From JAGVSZ01 sp019137045 (GTDB lineage: Bacteria > Pseudomonadota > Gammaproteobacteria > Burkholderiales > SG8-39), in assembly GCA_046347635.1 (NCBI GenBank), contig JAXMFT010000012.1:87732-151731 (forward strand): a stretch of 64,000 nt of DNA, given 5' to 3'. This document shows, piece by piece, positions 17,363 through 26,256 of this stretch. The notes beneath the pieces were generated by a model. The model was not told where the DNA came from. It did not search any database and saw only the letters and a list, made by a program, of their open reading frames with translations. Each line of letters begins with the position of its first letter. Within the stretch, counting starts at the first letter, position 1. The position numbers were made by a program, and so were the translations under genes.

Positions 17363-19030
17363 ATGAACGACCGCCTCGACGACCTCGACACCGTCCGCTT
17401 CACCAAGCCCACGCACCAGGTCACCAACCAGCCGCCGCCGCTCGTCGGCTACAACGCCTGGACCGGCGACGCGATCCTGCGCGACGCGGTCCAGCGCGAG
17501 GGCGGGAGCTGGATCGCGGGCCGCGCGTCCGATCTCGGCGAGCTGGTCGGCAGCGAGCGGCTGCAGATGCTCGCCGCGCAGGCGAACCGGGTCGCGCCGC
17601 AGCTGCGCACGCACGACGCCACTGGCAACCGCATCGACGAGATCGACTACCACCCCGCCTACCACGAGCTGATGACGCTCGCGCTCACCGGCGGGCTGCA
17701 CTCGACCGCGTGGACCGCGGCGAGCGGGGGATTCGTCGCGCGCGCCGCGCTCAACTACCTGTGGAACCAGGGCGAGAACGGCACCGCGTGCCCGATCACG
17801 ATGACCTTCGCGTCGGTGCAGGTGCTGCGCAACGCGCCGGAGCTCGCGCGCGCGTGGGAGCCGAAGCTGACCGCGGACCACTACGACCCGCGCCTCGTCC
17901 CGGTGGGCGAGAAGCTCGGCGCGATGATCGGCATGGCCATGACCGAGAAGCAGGGCGGCTCCGACCTGCGCTCGACCCAGACGCGCGCGCGGCGCGTGAC
18001 CGCCGACTGGTACGAGCTGCGCGGGCACAAGTGGTTCTGCTCGGCGCCGATGTCCGACGGCTTCCTCACCCTCGCGCTGCTCGACGGCGCCATCACCTGC
18101 TTCCTCGTGCCGCGCGTGATGCCCGACGGCAGCCGCAACCGCTTCCTCATCCAGCGGCTCAAGGACAAGGTGGGCAACCGCTCGAACGCCTCGGCCGAGG
18201 TGGAGTACGACGGCACGCTCGCCCAGCTCGTGGGCGAGCCGGGGCGCGGCATCGCCACCATCATCGAGATGGCGCACCTCACGCGCTTCGACATCGTGGT
18301 CGCCGTGTCGGGCATGATGCGCGCGGCGCTCAACCAGACGCTGCACCACTGCGCCCATCGCGTCGCCTTCGGGCGCGCGCTGGTCGAGCAGCCGCTGATG
18401 CAGAACGTGCTCGCCGACCTGGCGATCGAGGCCGAGGCGGCGACCCTGCTCGCGTTCCGGCTCGCGCGCGCGTTCGACCGGCAGAAGACCGACGAGCACG
18501 AGCGCCTCCTCACGCGCATCCTGACGCCGGTGGCGAAGTTCTGGCTGTGCAAGCGCCTGCCGATGTTCGTGAGCGAGGCGATGGAGTCGATCGGCGGCAA
18601 CGGCTACGTCGAGGAGCATCCGCTCGCTCGGGCTTACCGCGAGGCGCCGGTCAACGGCATCTGGGAGGGCAGCGGCAACGTCATCTGCCTCGACGTCCTG
18701 CGCGCGATGCAGAAGACCCCGGACGCGCGCGAGGCGCTGTTCCGCGAGCTCGGGCCCGCGATCGCGGCGGACGGCCGCGTGTCGCGCTACCTGGACGTGA
18801 TCGGCACCGAGCTCGGCAACGCGCACGGCCTCGAGGGCCGCGCGCGGCGCGTCACCGAAATGCTCGCGCAGGTGATCTCGGCGGCGCTGCTGGTGCAGCA
18901 CTCGACCAGGGAAGTGGTCGACGCGTTCTGCGCCGCGCGGCTCGGGCGCGACGGGGGCAAGTCGTTCGGGACGCTGCCCGGACGGGTCGAGGTCGAGAAG
19001 ATCCTGGAGCGCGCGCGCATCCGGACCTAG
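17363..19030 (+). CDS. aidB: AidB-like acyl-CoA dehydrogenase
   Basis: 555 residues from ATG 17363, with GGAGG seven bases upstream. The long N-terminal domain (HQVTNQPPPLVGYNAW), AMTEKQGGSDLRSTQTRARR, GHKWFCSAPMSDGFL and the C-terminal MESIGGNGYVEEHPLARAYREAPVNGIWEGSGNVI are characteristic of AidB, the flavoprotein induced in the adaptive response to alkylating agents in Escherichia coli; length matches (about 541-560). AidB has weak isovaleryl-CoA dehydrogenase activity and binds DNA, and its physiological role is debated. The gene stands alone and is convergent with the DUF3047 gene, six bases away. Confidence 0.9.
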   Translation: MNDRLDDLDTVRFTKPTHQVTNQPPPLVGYNAWTGDAILRDAVQREGGSWIAGRASDLGELVGSERLQMLAAQANRVAPQLRTHDATGNRIDEIDYHPAYHELMTLALTGGLHSTAWTAASGGFVARAALNYLWNQGENGTACPITMTFASVQVLRNAPELARAWEPKLTADHYDPRLVPVGEKLGAMIGMAMTEKQGGSDLRSTQTRARRVTADWYELRGHKWFCSAPMSDGFLTLALLDGAITCFLVPRVMPDGSRNRFLIQRLKDKVGNRSNASAEVEYDGTLAQLVGEPGRGIATIIEMAHLTRFDIVVAVSGMMRAALNQTLHHCAHRVAFGRALVEQPLMQNVLADLAIEAEAATLLAFRLARAFDRQKTDEHERLLTRILTPVAKFWLCKRLPMFVSEAMESIGGNGYVEEHPLARAYREAPVNGIWEGSGNVICLDVLRAMQKTPDAREALFRELGPAIAADGRVSRYLDVIGTELGNAHGLEGRARRVTEMLAQVISAALLVQHSTREVVDAFCAARLGRDGGKSFGTLPGRVEVEKILERARIRT

Positions 19031-19036
19031 CGCCGG

Positions 19037-19792
19037 TCACTCGGCGCGGGTGCGTGCGAACGAGATGTCGCCGTAGTACGCCTCGGCGTCCGCGCCGGTG
19101 TTGTCCGAGTCGGTCATGATGCCGACCGACCGGATCGGCGGCGGCTCCTCGCCGAACGCGCGCTTGTAGTCCTCGTACACGTTGCGCACCTCCGCGCGCC
19201 ACTTCCCGAGGTGCTCGGCGCCCGAGTCGGCGACGATCATCTTGATGCGGCTCGTGTGCAGGTTGTCGATCACCCGCCCCACCGGCGCGCGGTTCTCCCA
19301 GATGTACATGAGGATGGCGTACGGAAATTCCTGGCGCGTGAACAGCCGGAAGTTGTCCGCGAACAGGCGCTCGTCGAGCGGCAGCTTCGACTTGTCGCCG
19401 TCGAACGCGATCACGATCCGCACCGGCGAGTCCTCGAGGTGGCGCTGGGTGTTGTCGGCCGCCGGGATGAGCGCCGGCACCTTCCACTGCCAGCGCAGGT
19501 AGGGGTATACCTTCGGGTCGAGCGCCAGCGGGTACACGAGCCCCGAGGCCGACGCGCGCGAGCGCGCGAGCACGACCGTGCGCCCCTCGTGGTCGACCAG
19601 CCGGTACTCGGTCGGGCGCTTGAGGCCGGAGAGCTTCCACTCGCGCCAGCCGCGCGGCAGCCCGTCGCCGGCCTGCGCCGCGGAGAACCTGCCCACCGCG
19701 GGCAGCGCGATGCGGTCGGGCTTTTCCGGCGCGACCGCGCACCCGGCGAGGGCAACCGCCGCAAGGAGCGAAACGAAGCCAGATGCGCGCAT
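19037..19792 (-). CDS. DUF3047 lipoprotein
   Basis: 251 residues from ATG 19792. The N-terminus MRASGFVSLLAAVALAGCAV is a lipoprotein signal with lipobox LAGC, Cys18 being the acylated residue. The rest is a full DUF3047 domain: PRGWREWKLSGLKRPTEYRLV, YLRWQWKVPALIP, RIVIAFDGDKSKLP, and SVGIMTDSDNTGADAEAYYGDISF near the end. The family is common in Proteobacteria and has no assigned function; the fold is expected to be a beta-jelly-roll sitting in the periplasm. It is followed downstream by the aidB 3' end on the opposite strand. Confidence 0.88.
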   Translation of the reverse strand: MRASGFVSLLAAVALAGCAVAPEKPDRIALPAVGRFSAAQAGDGLPRGWREWKLSGLKRPTEYRLVDHEGRTVVLARSRASASGLVYPLALDPKVYPYLRWQWKVPALIPAADNTQRHLEDSPVRIVIAFDGDKSKLPLDERLFADNFRLFTRQEFPYAILMYIWENRAPVGRVIDNLHTSRIKMIVADSGAEHLGKWRAEVRNVYEDYKRAFGEEPPPIRSVGIMTDSDNTGADAEAYYGDISFARTRAE

Positions 19793-19853
19793 GCCGTGTC
19801 CCGGCCGCAGAGCGTACTCGATCCGGGCGCGCGCTGAGCGCGCCGGGGCCGCG

Positions 19854-20738
19854 TCACTGCACCAGCCAGTCGAGGATCTCGCCCCAGCGGTCGACGATCA
19901 GGAAGTGACCGAGCCCGGGCAGCACGTTTGCGCGCGCCCCCGGGATCGCCGCCGCGAGCCGGCGCGTCGCGGCCACCGGCACGATGCGGTCGTCCTCGCC
20001 GTGCCACAACGCCACCGGGACGCGGACCGATTCGAGCGGCAGCGCCCACGGCCGGCCGGCGAGCCGCAGGTCGGCGAGCAGCCCGTCGACCCCCTGCCGC
20101 ACCGACTCGGCGAGGTCGCGCGCGAGCAGCGCGCGCACGTCGGACCGCGCGAGCGTGCGCTGATCGTCTGCGGCGAGGCGCGCCGCCAGGCGGTCGATGA
20201 AGCGCTCGGGCGCGCGCTGCGCCCGGCGCACCGCGATGCGCAGCGGCCGGCGCAGGAGCTTGGGCGCGTGCGCCGCGACCGCCAGCAGCGCGCGCGTGCG
20301 CAGCGCGCCGGGACCGCCGCGCATCGAACCGGGCGGCCCGACGCTGCTCACCAGCGCGGCGCGCGTGACCCGGTCGCCGAGCAGCGCGGCGCACGCCGCC
20401 GCGAACGGCCCGCCGCCCGAGACGCCGGCCACCGCGAACGCCCCGATGTCGAGCCGGTCCGCGATGGCCGCGACGTCGCGCGCTGTCGTCGCGAGCGTGC
20501 GCCCCGGCGCGGGCGTGGACAGGCCGAAGCCCGGCCGGTCGACGTGGATCACGCGCGCGCCGTGCGCCGCGGCGATGCCCGCGTCGGGATGCTGCTGGAG
20601 GCGCGAGCCGGGTAGCCCGTGAAAGGCGAAGACCGGGTGTCCCCCGGGATCGCCGCACTCGACGCACGCGACCCAGCGGCGGTCGCCGAGCTCGAGCAGC
20701 CGGGTCTCGGGCGGCAGCGCGGACGTGGCCGGATCCAT
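19854..20738 (-). CDS. Alpha/beta hydrolase
   Basis: 294 residues from ATG 20738. The oxyanion region VFAFHGLPGSRLQ, HVDRPGFGLSTPAPGRTL, the nucleophile elbow VAGVSGGGPFAA, the acid-containing VALWHGEDDRIVP and the histidine in LPGLGHFLIVDRWGEI form a complete catalytic triad set. No signal peptide is seen. The substrate is not predictable; proline iminopeptidase-like and esterase-like enzymes share this pattern. It lies 61 bases upstream of the DUF3047 gene on the same strand. Confidence 0.85.
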   Translation of the reverse strand: MDPATSALPPETRLLELGDRRWVACVECGDPGGHPVFAFHGLPGSRLQQHPDAGIAAAHGARVIHVDRPGFGLSTPAPGRTLATTARDVAAIADRLDIGAFAVAGVSGGGPFAAACAALLGDRVTRAALVSSVGPPGSMRGGPGALRTRALLAVAAHAPKLLRRPLRIAVRRAQRAPERFIDRLAARLAADDQRTLARSDVRALLARDLAESVRQGVDGLLADLRLAGRPWALPLESVRVPVALWHGEDDRIVPVAATRRLAAAIPGARANVLPGLGHFLIVDRWGEILDWLVQ

Positions 20739-21115
20739 TCTGACCTTGCGAGTCGATCGCGCGGGCGCGCGCGGCGGGGTTCGACTGCCGGGGGGCGCCG
20801 CTACCGGCGCGAGCGTGCGCGATGGCCGCGGGCGCCGCCAGCCGCACCACCGCTGCCGGTGCGCACGTCGTACGCGTGCGCGCGCGCGCGCGCCGGCGCC
20901 GCGACGAACAATGCTTCCCTGATTCGCATGGCGGGGTCCCTTGTCGGATCGACGGGATCATCTTCGGGAATGACCGCCGCGCCTGCGAGCCGGCACGGCC
21001 GACGGGCCGTGCAGCAGGTCACGCGCCCCGCCGTCGAAATCTCGACCGCGTGCGGAATGACACGGTCATGACCGCAGCACGGGAAACGCCGACGGCGGCC
21101 CGGTGCGCGCTCGCT
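20739..21115. other. Intergenic stretch without a recognised gene
   Basis: 377 bases between two minus-strand genes. A short minus-strand frame from 20938 (MRIREALFVAAPARARAHAY) has arginine- and alanine-rich composition expected from high-GC shadow reading and no recognisable domain. The segment 20880-20900 is a run of alternating C and G. Nothing else can be supported. Confidence 0.6.
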
Positions 21116-21937
21116 TCAGCGCGTGCGCACGCGCACCGCCGACCAGGGCTGCGCCTCGCCCTCGCCCGCCATCCTGTCGCCGGCGACGCGCCCGACGAAG
21201 GCCTGGCGCGCGCCGCCCGCGCCGGTCACCGCGAACCGGATCTCGTCGCCGCGCAGGCTCGCCTGCGCGAGCGGCAGCGTCTCGCCCGCCACGCGCAGCG
21301 ACCCGGAGAGGCGCTGGAACTGCTGCGCGAGGACGAGCTCGGCCGCGCCGGCCGGGGTGCGCGTCATCGCCCAGGTTCCGGCCACGCGCGCGGGCACGAT
21401 CCACAGGTAGACGTCGCTCGAGCCGACGCGCGCCGACTCGTCGGGTTGCCAGTCGCCCATGCGGAACATGTGCGACGCCACGCGCGTGCCGGGCCGCAGC
21501 GCGAGGATGCGCGGACGCAGCTCGACGTTGATCGAGGTGAGGAGATAGAGCGTCACCACCGTCGCCGCGCGGAAGTCGAACTCGAAGAGGTCGCCCTGCA
21601 CGAACCGCACCCGGTCGGCGACGCCTTCCCGGCGCGCCGCCGTGCGGCTCACCTCGATCATGCTCGGGTCGTACTCGACGCCGACCGCGCGCGCGCCGAA
21701 GCGCTTCGCCGCCATGATCGCGATCCTCCCGTCGCCCGAGCCGAGGTCGTACACGAGATCGCGCGGGCCGACCTGCGCCATCGCCAGCATCCGGTCCACG
21801 GCGGCGTCGGGCGTGGGCACCCACGGCACGTCCTTGCCGGGCAGGACGGGCGGCTCGTTCAGGCTCTCGAGCTGCGCGTGCGCAGGCGGCACGCCGAGGG
21901 CGAGGCAGGCTGCGGCGAGGACGAGGATTCGGGTCAC
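21116..21937 (-). CDS. Exported or membrane-tethered SAM-dependent methyltransferase (FAM173-like)
   Basis: 273 residues from GTG 21937 (VTRILVLAAACLALGVPPAH), which gives a clean signal sequence ending AHA at residue 21. The core VYDLGSGDGRIAIMAAKRFGARAVGVEYDP is the SAM-binding motif in the form typical of the FAM173 family, followed by VRFVQGDLFEFDF and VVTLYLLTSINVELRPRI. In mitochondria, FAM173 proteins are lysine methyltransferases acting on inner-membrane proteins such as the ATP synthase c subunit. A cleaved signal would place the enzyme where SAM is not expected, so the N-terminus may instead be an uncleaved anchor. The C-terminal 70 residues (FQRLSGSLRVAGETLPLAQA) form a separate beta-rich part. 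Confidence 0.8.
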   Translation of the reverse strand: MTRILVLAAACLALGVPPAHAQLESLNEPPVLPGKDVPWVPTPDAAVDRMLAMAQVGPRDLVYDLGSGDGRIAIMAAKRFGARAVGVEYDPSMIEVSRTAARREGVADRVRFVQGDLFEFDFRAATVVTLYLLTSINVELRPRILALRPGTRVASHMFRMGDWQPDESARVGSSDVYLWIVPARVAGTWAMTRTPAGAAELVLAQQFQRLSGSLRVAGETLPLAQASLRGDEIRFAVTGAGGARQAFVGRVAGDRMAGEGEAQPWSAVRVRTR

Positions 21938-22089
21938 GTTCGGCGTTCGGCGGCGCTGCGCGACGTTACTCCGGGCGTTCCCGCGCGCGCAAGCGCGATA
22001 GCACGACCCGATTGCACTCATAGGAACGCAAACCTGGCGACACGAGCCGGGTTCCCGTATGGTGCAAGGAAGAACGAACCCGTGCCGCC

Positions 22090-22323
22090 GTGACTGCCGC
22101 CGTCCTCGACGCCACCCGCCGCCTCGGCGCGCTGAAGCCCTGGCGTCCCCAGCGTGCGCGTCTCGCGCTGGGCGCCGTCGCCGCTGCGATCGGCGCGGCG
22201 CAGCTCGTCGCCGGGCTCGCACGGTGGCTTGCGGCGAACGAGGCCGCCGCCGGCGCGCGCCCCGCGTTCGGCGCCCTCGCGGGTGCCGCGGCTATGATCG
22301 CCCTGGACGCAATCCTCGGATGA
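22090..22323 (+). CDS. Small hydrophobic protein upstream of dps
   Basis: 77 residues from GTG 22090 with a poorly placed AAGGAAG 17 bases upstream. Two hydrophobic stretches (LALGAVAAAIGAAQLVAGLA and AFGALAGAAAMIALDAILG) suggest two membrane helices around a short loop. No family was recognised. Its stop is 29 bases before the Dps start, so co-transcription is possible. High alanine content is also what a chance frame in this GC range would show; hence the modest confidence. Confidence 0.4.
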   Translation: MTAAVLDATRRLGALKPWRPQRARLALGAVAAAIGAAQLVAGLARWLAANEAAAGARPAFGALAGAAAMIALDAILG

Positions 22324-22352
22324 GTTCCATTTCGCAACGAAGGAGACCCCGC

Positions 22353-22847
22353 ATGAAAGCGAACAAGAGCACCGCTCCCCAGATCGACATCGGCATCCCG
22401 GCGAAGGACCGCAAGGAGATCGCCGACGGGCTCGCACGCCTGCTCGCCGACACCTACACGCTGTACCTGAAGACGCACAACTTCCACTGGAACGTGACCG
22501 GGCCGCTGTTCAACACGCTGCACCTCATGTTCGAGACGCAGTACAACGAGCTCGCGCTCGCGGTCGACGCGATCGCCGAGCGCATCCGCGCGCTCGGCTA
22601 CCCGGCGCCCGGCTCGTACAAGGCCTATGCCGGGCTCTCGTCGATCAAGGAGGCCGAGGGCGTGCCCGCGGCCAAGGCGATGATCGCGCAGCTCGTGAAG
22701 GGCCAGGAGGCGGTGGTCAAGACCGCGCGCTCGATCTTTCCCGCGGTCGAGCGCGCGAACGACGAGCCCACCGCAGACCTGCTGACCCAGCGCATGCAGG
22801 TGCACGAGAAAACCGCCTGGATGTTGCGCTCGATGCTGGAGCAATGA
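22353..22847 (+). CDS. dps: Dps-family DNA-binding ferritin
   Basis: 164 residues from ATG 22353 with AAGGAGA nine bases upstream. The ferroxidase signature TLYLKTHNFHWNVTGPLFN (His45) and the later acidic residues in VDAIAERIRALG (Asp72, Glu76) match Dps; the N-terminus carries lysines (MKANKSTAPQ) that in Dps contact DNA. Dps oxidises and stores iron and protects DNA in stationary phase and oxidative stress, as a cytoplasmic dodecamer. It is convergent with the last antiporter gene. Confidence 0.93.
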   Translation: MKANKSTAPQIDIGIPAKDRKEIADGLARLLADTYTLYLKTHNFHWNVTGPLFNTLHLMFETQYNELALAVDAIAERIRALGYPAPGSYKAYAGLSSIKEAEGVPAAKAMIAQLVKGQEAVVKTARSIFPAVERANDEPTADLLTQRMQVHEKTAWMLRSMLEQ

Positions 22848-22856
22848 TCGGGGCCG

Positions 22857-22907
22857 GGACGGGAGCGGCGCGCGCGGTGCGCCGCGCTTCGCGCGCGCCG
22901 TCCCGTC
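22857..22907. terminator. Large GC hairpin between convergent dps and the antiporter operon
   Basis: GACGGGA...CGGCGCGCGC on the left pairs with GCGCGCGCCG...TCCCGTC on the right, giving a stem of roughly 17 pairs. It lacks a T-tract on either side, so it is only a candidate bidirectional transcription stop. Confidence 0.4.
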
Positions 22908-24591
22908 AGAAGAGGTAGTAGGAGAGCAGCAGCGCGAGCAGCATTCCCATCACGCCGAGCCCCATTGCCCCGGCGGGCCAGGTGCGCGCGAGCGCGCCCT
23001 GCGGCCCGCACAGCCGGCGGAAGTAGGCGCCGAGCCGCTCGCCGGCCCGCGCTGCGCCCGCTCCCCCGGCGGCGAGCGCGCGCTCCAGCGCGGCGCCGCA
23101 GAGCGCAACGACGCGCGGGAAGAGCGCCCGGTACAGCCAGTCCGTATCGAGCGTGATCGTGAGCGTGCGCCGCAGCCAGCCGAGCATCACGAAGAACGCG
23201 AGCCCGGAGAAGAGCAGCAGCTGGAGCTGGGCCACCACGTGGAAGCCGGTATACGGCGCGTAGTCCACAGGGTAGGGCAGCAGGCCGTACAGCGGCTCGT
23301 ACCAGATGCCCAGGCCGATGCAGAACGCCGCGAGGAGGACCATCGCCGCGCGCATGTTCCACCCCGGATCGGGCGGCCGCAACCCCGAGTCCTTCTGGAA
23401 GAACACGAACCAGGGGAACTTGATGCCGGCGTGCAGGAAGACGCCAGCCGACGCCGCGGCGAGCAGCAGCCAGACGACGAACAGGTGCTCGTCGCCGGCC
23501 GCCTGCGCGATCATCGACTTGCTGACGAAACCGGACGTGAGCGGGAACGACGAGATCGCGAGCGCGCCGACGATGCCGCACGCGGCGGTGAGCGGCATGG
23601 TGCGGAAGAGCCCGCCGAGCTCGGTGCACTTGCGCCTTCCGGTGGCGTAGAGCACCGCGCCCGCGGACATCAGCAGCAGCGCCTTGTAGAGGATGTGCGT
23701 GAACGCGTGCGCGGCCGCGCCGTTCAGCGCCATCTCGGTTCCGATGCCGATCCCGGTCACCATGAACCCGACCTGGTTCACGATGCTGTAGGCGAGGATG
23801 CGCCGCATGTCGTTCTCGAGCAGCGCGTAGACGATTCCGTAGAACACCATGGCGAGCCCGACGTAGATCAGGGGCTCGGTGCCGGGGAAGCCCCGCAGCA
23901 GGACGTACACCGCCGTCTTGGTGGTGAACGCCGACAGGAACACCATGCCGCTCCAGGACGCTTCCGGGTAGGCATCCGGCAGCCAGGCCGAGAGCGGCCA
24001 GGCGCCGGCGTTGACCAGGAACGCGGCCAGGATCAGCGCGTGCGCCGGACCGTCGAGCGCCATCGGCTGAAACGCGGTCGTGCCGGTCTGCAGGACGTGC
24101 GCCGCGACGCCGATGAAGAGCAGCATCCCGCCGCAGAGGTGCACCATCAGGTAGCGCATGCTCGCGCGGTAGGCGGCCGGCGTGGCCGCGCTCCACAGGA
24201 CGAGCGTCGAGCCGATCGCCATCACCTCCCAGCACACGAACACGGTGACGAGGTCGCCGGCGAGCGTCACGCCGATCGCCGCGCCGGCGTAGAGGAACGC
24301 GGCCGCCAGCTCCAGGCGACGCGGCTGGTTGAGCGCGAACAGCGCCCCGGCGAACGCCATGAGCGAGAAGATCACGGCGAAGAGCCGCGACAGGGCGTCG
24401 GCGGCGAACGGCGCGAGCTCCATGCCGAGGAAGCCGGCGCGCAGGTGCACGCCCGCCTCCAGCCGCCAGGCCAGCGTGAGCGCGACGAGCGGCGCCGCGA
24501 GCGCGACCACCGCGCGCGACCGGCCCCTCAGAACCGCGAGCAGCGCCGCCGCGGCGATGAGCCACAGGCCGGGATGGCTAGCGAGCGTCAT
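22906..24591 (-). CDS. Proton/cation antiporter subunit, NuoN/MnhD-like (third antiporter subunit of the operon)
   Basis: 561 residues, about 14 to 16 membrane helices. The proton_antipo_M core is clear: FVCWEVMAIGSTLVLW with the conserved helix glutamate, SMRYLMVHLCGGMLL, and AWPLSAWLPDAYPEASWSGMVFLSAFTTKTAVYVLL. THILYKALLLMSAGAVLYATG with its lysine and FPLTSGFVSKSMIAQ follow. It differs from the other two antiporter-like subunits of the operon by the long C-terminal extension after residue 400. The start at 24591 overlaps the preceding small gene by 14 bases. It is the last gene of the operon. Confidence 0.88.
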   Translation of the reverse strand: MTLASHPGLWLIAAAALLAVLRGRSRAVVALAAPLVALTLAWRLEAGVHLRAGFLGMELAPFAADALSRLFAVIFSLMAFAGALFALNQPRRLELAAAFLYAGAAIGVTLAGDLVTVFVCWEVMAIGSTLVLWSAATPAAYRASMRYLMVHLCGGMLLFIGVAAHVLQTGTTAFQPMALDGPAHALILAAFLVNAGAWPLSAWLPDAYPEASWSGMVFLSAFTTKTAVYVLLRGFPGTEPLIYVGLAMVFYGIVYALLENDMRRILAYSIVNQVGFMVTGIGIGTEMALNGAAAHAFTHILYKALLLMSAGAVLYATGRRKCTELGGLFRTMPLTAACGIVGALAISSFPLTSGFVSKSMIAQAAGDEHLFVVWLLLAAASAGVFLHAGIKFPWFVFFQKDSGLRPPDPGWNMRAAMVLLAAFCIGLGIWYEPLYGLLPYPVDYAPYTGFHVVAQLQLLLFSGLAFFVMLGWLRRTLTITLDTDWLYRALFPRVVALCGAALERALAAGGAGAARAGERLGAYFRRLCGPQGALARTWPAGAMGLGVMGMLLALLLSYYLF

Positions 24592-24826
24592 CGTCGTAGT
24601 AGGTGTCGGGGCGCTTCAGCAGGAGGCCGACGCCCCGCGCGACGAGGATGAGGACGGCGCAGGCGAGGAAGCCGTAGAGCGCGCTGAAGCCGAACAGGCG
24701 CTCCACCGCGAAGTGCGGGTGCGCCTCGATCGCGAGCCCGGCCACCACCGTGAGCGCGAGCACCGCGATGAACAGCTCCCAGAGGCGCCGGATGGCGCGC
24801 GGCCGGACGAGCCAGTGGTCGCTCAT
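24578..24826 (-). CDS. Small two-helix membrane protein of the antiporter operon
   Basis: 82 residues from ATG 24826, whose ATG overlaps the stop of the previous gene (ATGA). Two hydrophobic helices (LWELFIAVLALTVVAGLAI and ALYGFLACAVLILVARGVGLLL) are followed by the acidic tail RPDTYYDDDAR. Not a recognised Mrp subunit; it probably is an accessory subunit because it is translationally coupled on both sides. Confidence 0.7.
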   Translation of the reverse strand: MSDHWLVRPRAIRRLWELFIAVLALTVVAGLAIEAHPHFAVERLFGFSALYGFLACAVLILVARGVGLLLKRPDTYYDDDAR

Positions 24827-26256
24827 GCCAGCCTCCGCGCGAGCGCGAGCGGCACGTCGGCCCAGACGAACATCGCGACGGTGAGCGCCGCGGTGGCCAC
24901 GAGCGCCGCCACCATCGGCCACGGCGCCTCGCCGTGGCGGGCGTCGTCGGGCAGCGCCGGCACGAAGAAGGCGCGATAGACGATCGGCAGGAAGTAACCC
25001 GCGTTGAGCAGCGTGCTCGCCACGAGCACCGCGAGCGCGACCCAGTGCTGCGCGGCGAGCGCACCGGAGACCATGAACCACTTGCTCACGAAGCCGGCCG
25101 CCGGCGGCAGCCCGATCATCGAGAGCGCGCCGATGGCGAAGGCGGCGAAGGTCCAGGGCATGCGCCGCCCGAGCCCGTCGAGCTGGCTCACCTCGGTCTT
25201 GTGCGCCGCGGTGTAGATCGCCCCCGCCGCGAAGAACAGCGTGATCTTGCCCAGCGCGTGCGCCGCGATGTGCAGCGCCGCGCCCACGATCGACAGCGGC
25301 GTGAGGATCGCCGCGGCCAGCACCACGTAGGCGAGCTGGCTCACCGTCGAGTACGCGAGGCGGCGCTTCAGGTTGTCGGCGCGCAGCGCGACGATCGAGG
25401 CCGCGATGATCGTGAAGCCGGCCACCCACGGCAGCCAGGCGAACGCCTCCGCGCCGAAGCCGATGCCGAAGACGTACACCACCACCTTGACGATCGAGAA
25501 CACGCCCGCCTTCACCACCGCCACCGCGTGCAGCAGCGCCGAGACCGGCGTCGGCGCGACCATGGCCGCCGGCAGCCAGCGGTGCAGCGGCATGAGCGCC
25601 GCCTTGCCGATGCCGAACGCGTAGAGCGCGGCGAGGCCGGCCGCGGCGGGGCCCGAGAGCTTGCCCGCGAGGATCCCGCCCGGCGCGAAGTCGAGCGAAC
25701 CGCCGATCCACCAGGTGATCGCCATCGCCGGCAGCAGGAACAGCATGGAGGACACGAGGAGCAACGCGAGGTAGGTGCGCCCGCCGCGGCGAGCGGGCTC
25801 GTCGCCGTGGTGCGTGACCAGCGGGTAGGTGACGAACGTGAGGAACTCGTAGAAGAGATACAGGGTGAGCAGGTTGCCGGCCAGCGCGACGCCGATCGCG
25901 CCGGCGATGGCGAGCGCGAAGCAGACGTAGAAGCGCGTCTGGTGGCGCTCGTCGTTGCCGCGCATGTAGCCGATCGAGTACACGCCGCTCACGAACCACA
26001 GCCCGGAGGCGACCAGCGCGAACAGGCACCCGAGCGGCTCGAGCTCGAAGGCGAGCGCGAAGCCGGGCAGGATCTCGCCCGCCGCGAGCGACGGTCGCGC
26101 GCCGCGCAGCACGTCGCCCCCGAGCGACGCCACGCAGGCGAACAGTCCGGCGGCGGCGGCGCGCGAGACCGCCTCGCGCAGGTTCGGCCGGCGGTGGCAG
26201 GCGGCGATCAGCGCCGCGGCCGCGGCCGGGATCAGGATCGAGAGCGCGAGCATCAT
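24823..26256 (-). CDS. Proton-translocating antiporter subunit, NuoL/MnhA-like
   Basis: 477 residues from ATG 26256 (an ATG at 26253 follows immediately). About 14 helices with YLFYEFLTFVTYPLV (helix-5 glutamate), ALYAFGIGKAALMPLHRWLPAAMVAPTPVSALLHAVAVVKAG (key lysines and histidine), LHIAAHALGKITLFFAAG, and LPPAAGFVSKWFM. This corresponds to the NuoL-like N-terminal half of MrpA; the DUF4040 part that normally forms the MrpA C-terminus is encoded separately upstream. Start and mnhD stop overlap by four bases. Confidence 0.87.
   Translation of the reverse strand: MMLALSILIPAAAAALIAACHRRPNLREAVSRAAAAGLFACVASLGGDVLRGARPSLAAGEILPGFALAFELEPLGCLFALVASGLWFVSGVYSIGYMRGNDERHQTRFYVCFALAIAGAIGVALAGNLLTLYLFYEFLTFVTYPLVTHHGDEPARRGGRTYLALLLVSSMLFLLPAMAITWWIGGSLDFAPGGILAGKLSGPAAAGLAALYAFGIGKAALMPLHRWLPAAMVAPTPVSALLHAVAVVKAGVFSIVKVVVYVFGIGFGAEAFAWLPWVAGFTIIAASIVALRADNLKRRLAYSTVSQLAYVVLAAAILTPLSIVGAALHIAAHALGKITLFFAAGAIYTAAHKTEVSQLDGLGRRMPWTFAAFAIGALSMIGLPPAAGFVSKWFMVSGALAAQHWVALAVLVASTLLNAGYFLPIVYRAFFVPALPDDARHGEAPWPMVAALVATAALTVAMFVWADVPLALARRLA

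Noticed and set aside
20801..21022. Small minus-strand frame upstream of the alpha/beta hydrolase
   Set aside because: No ribosome site, no domain, and arginine/alanine shadow composition.
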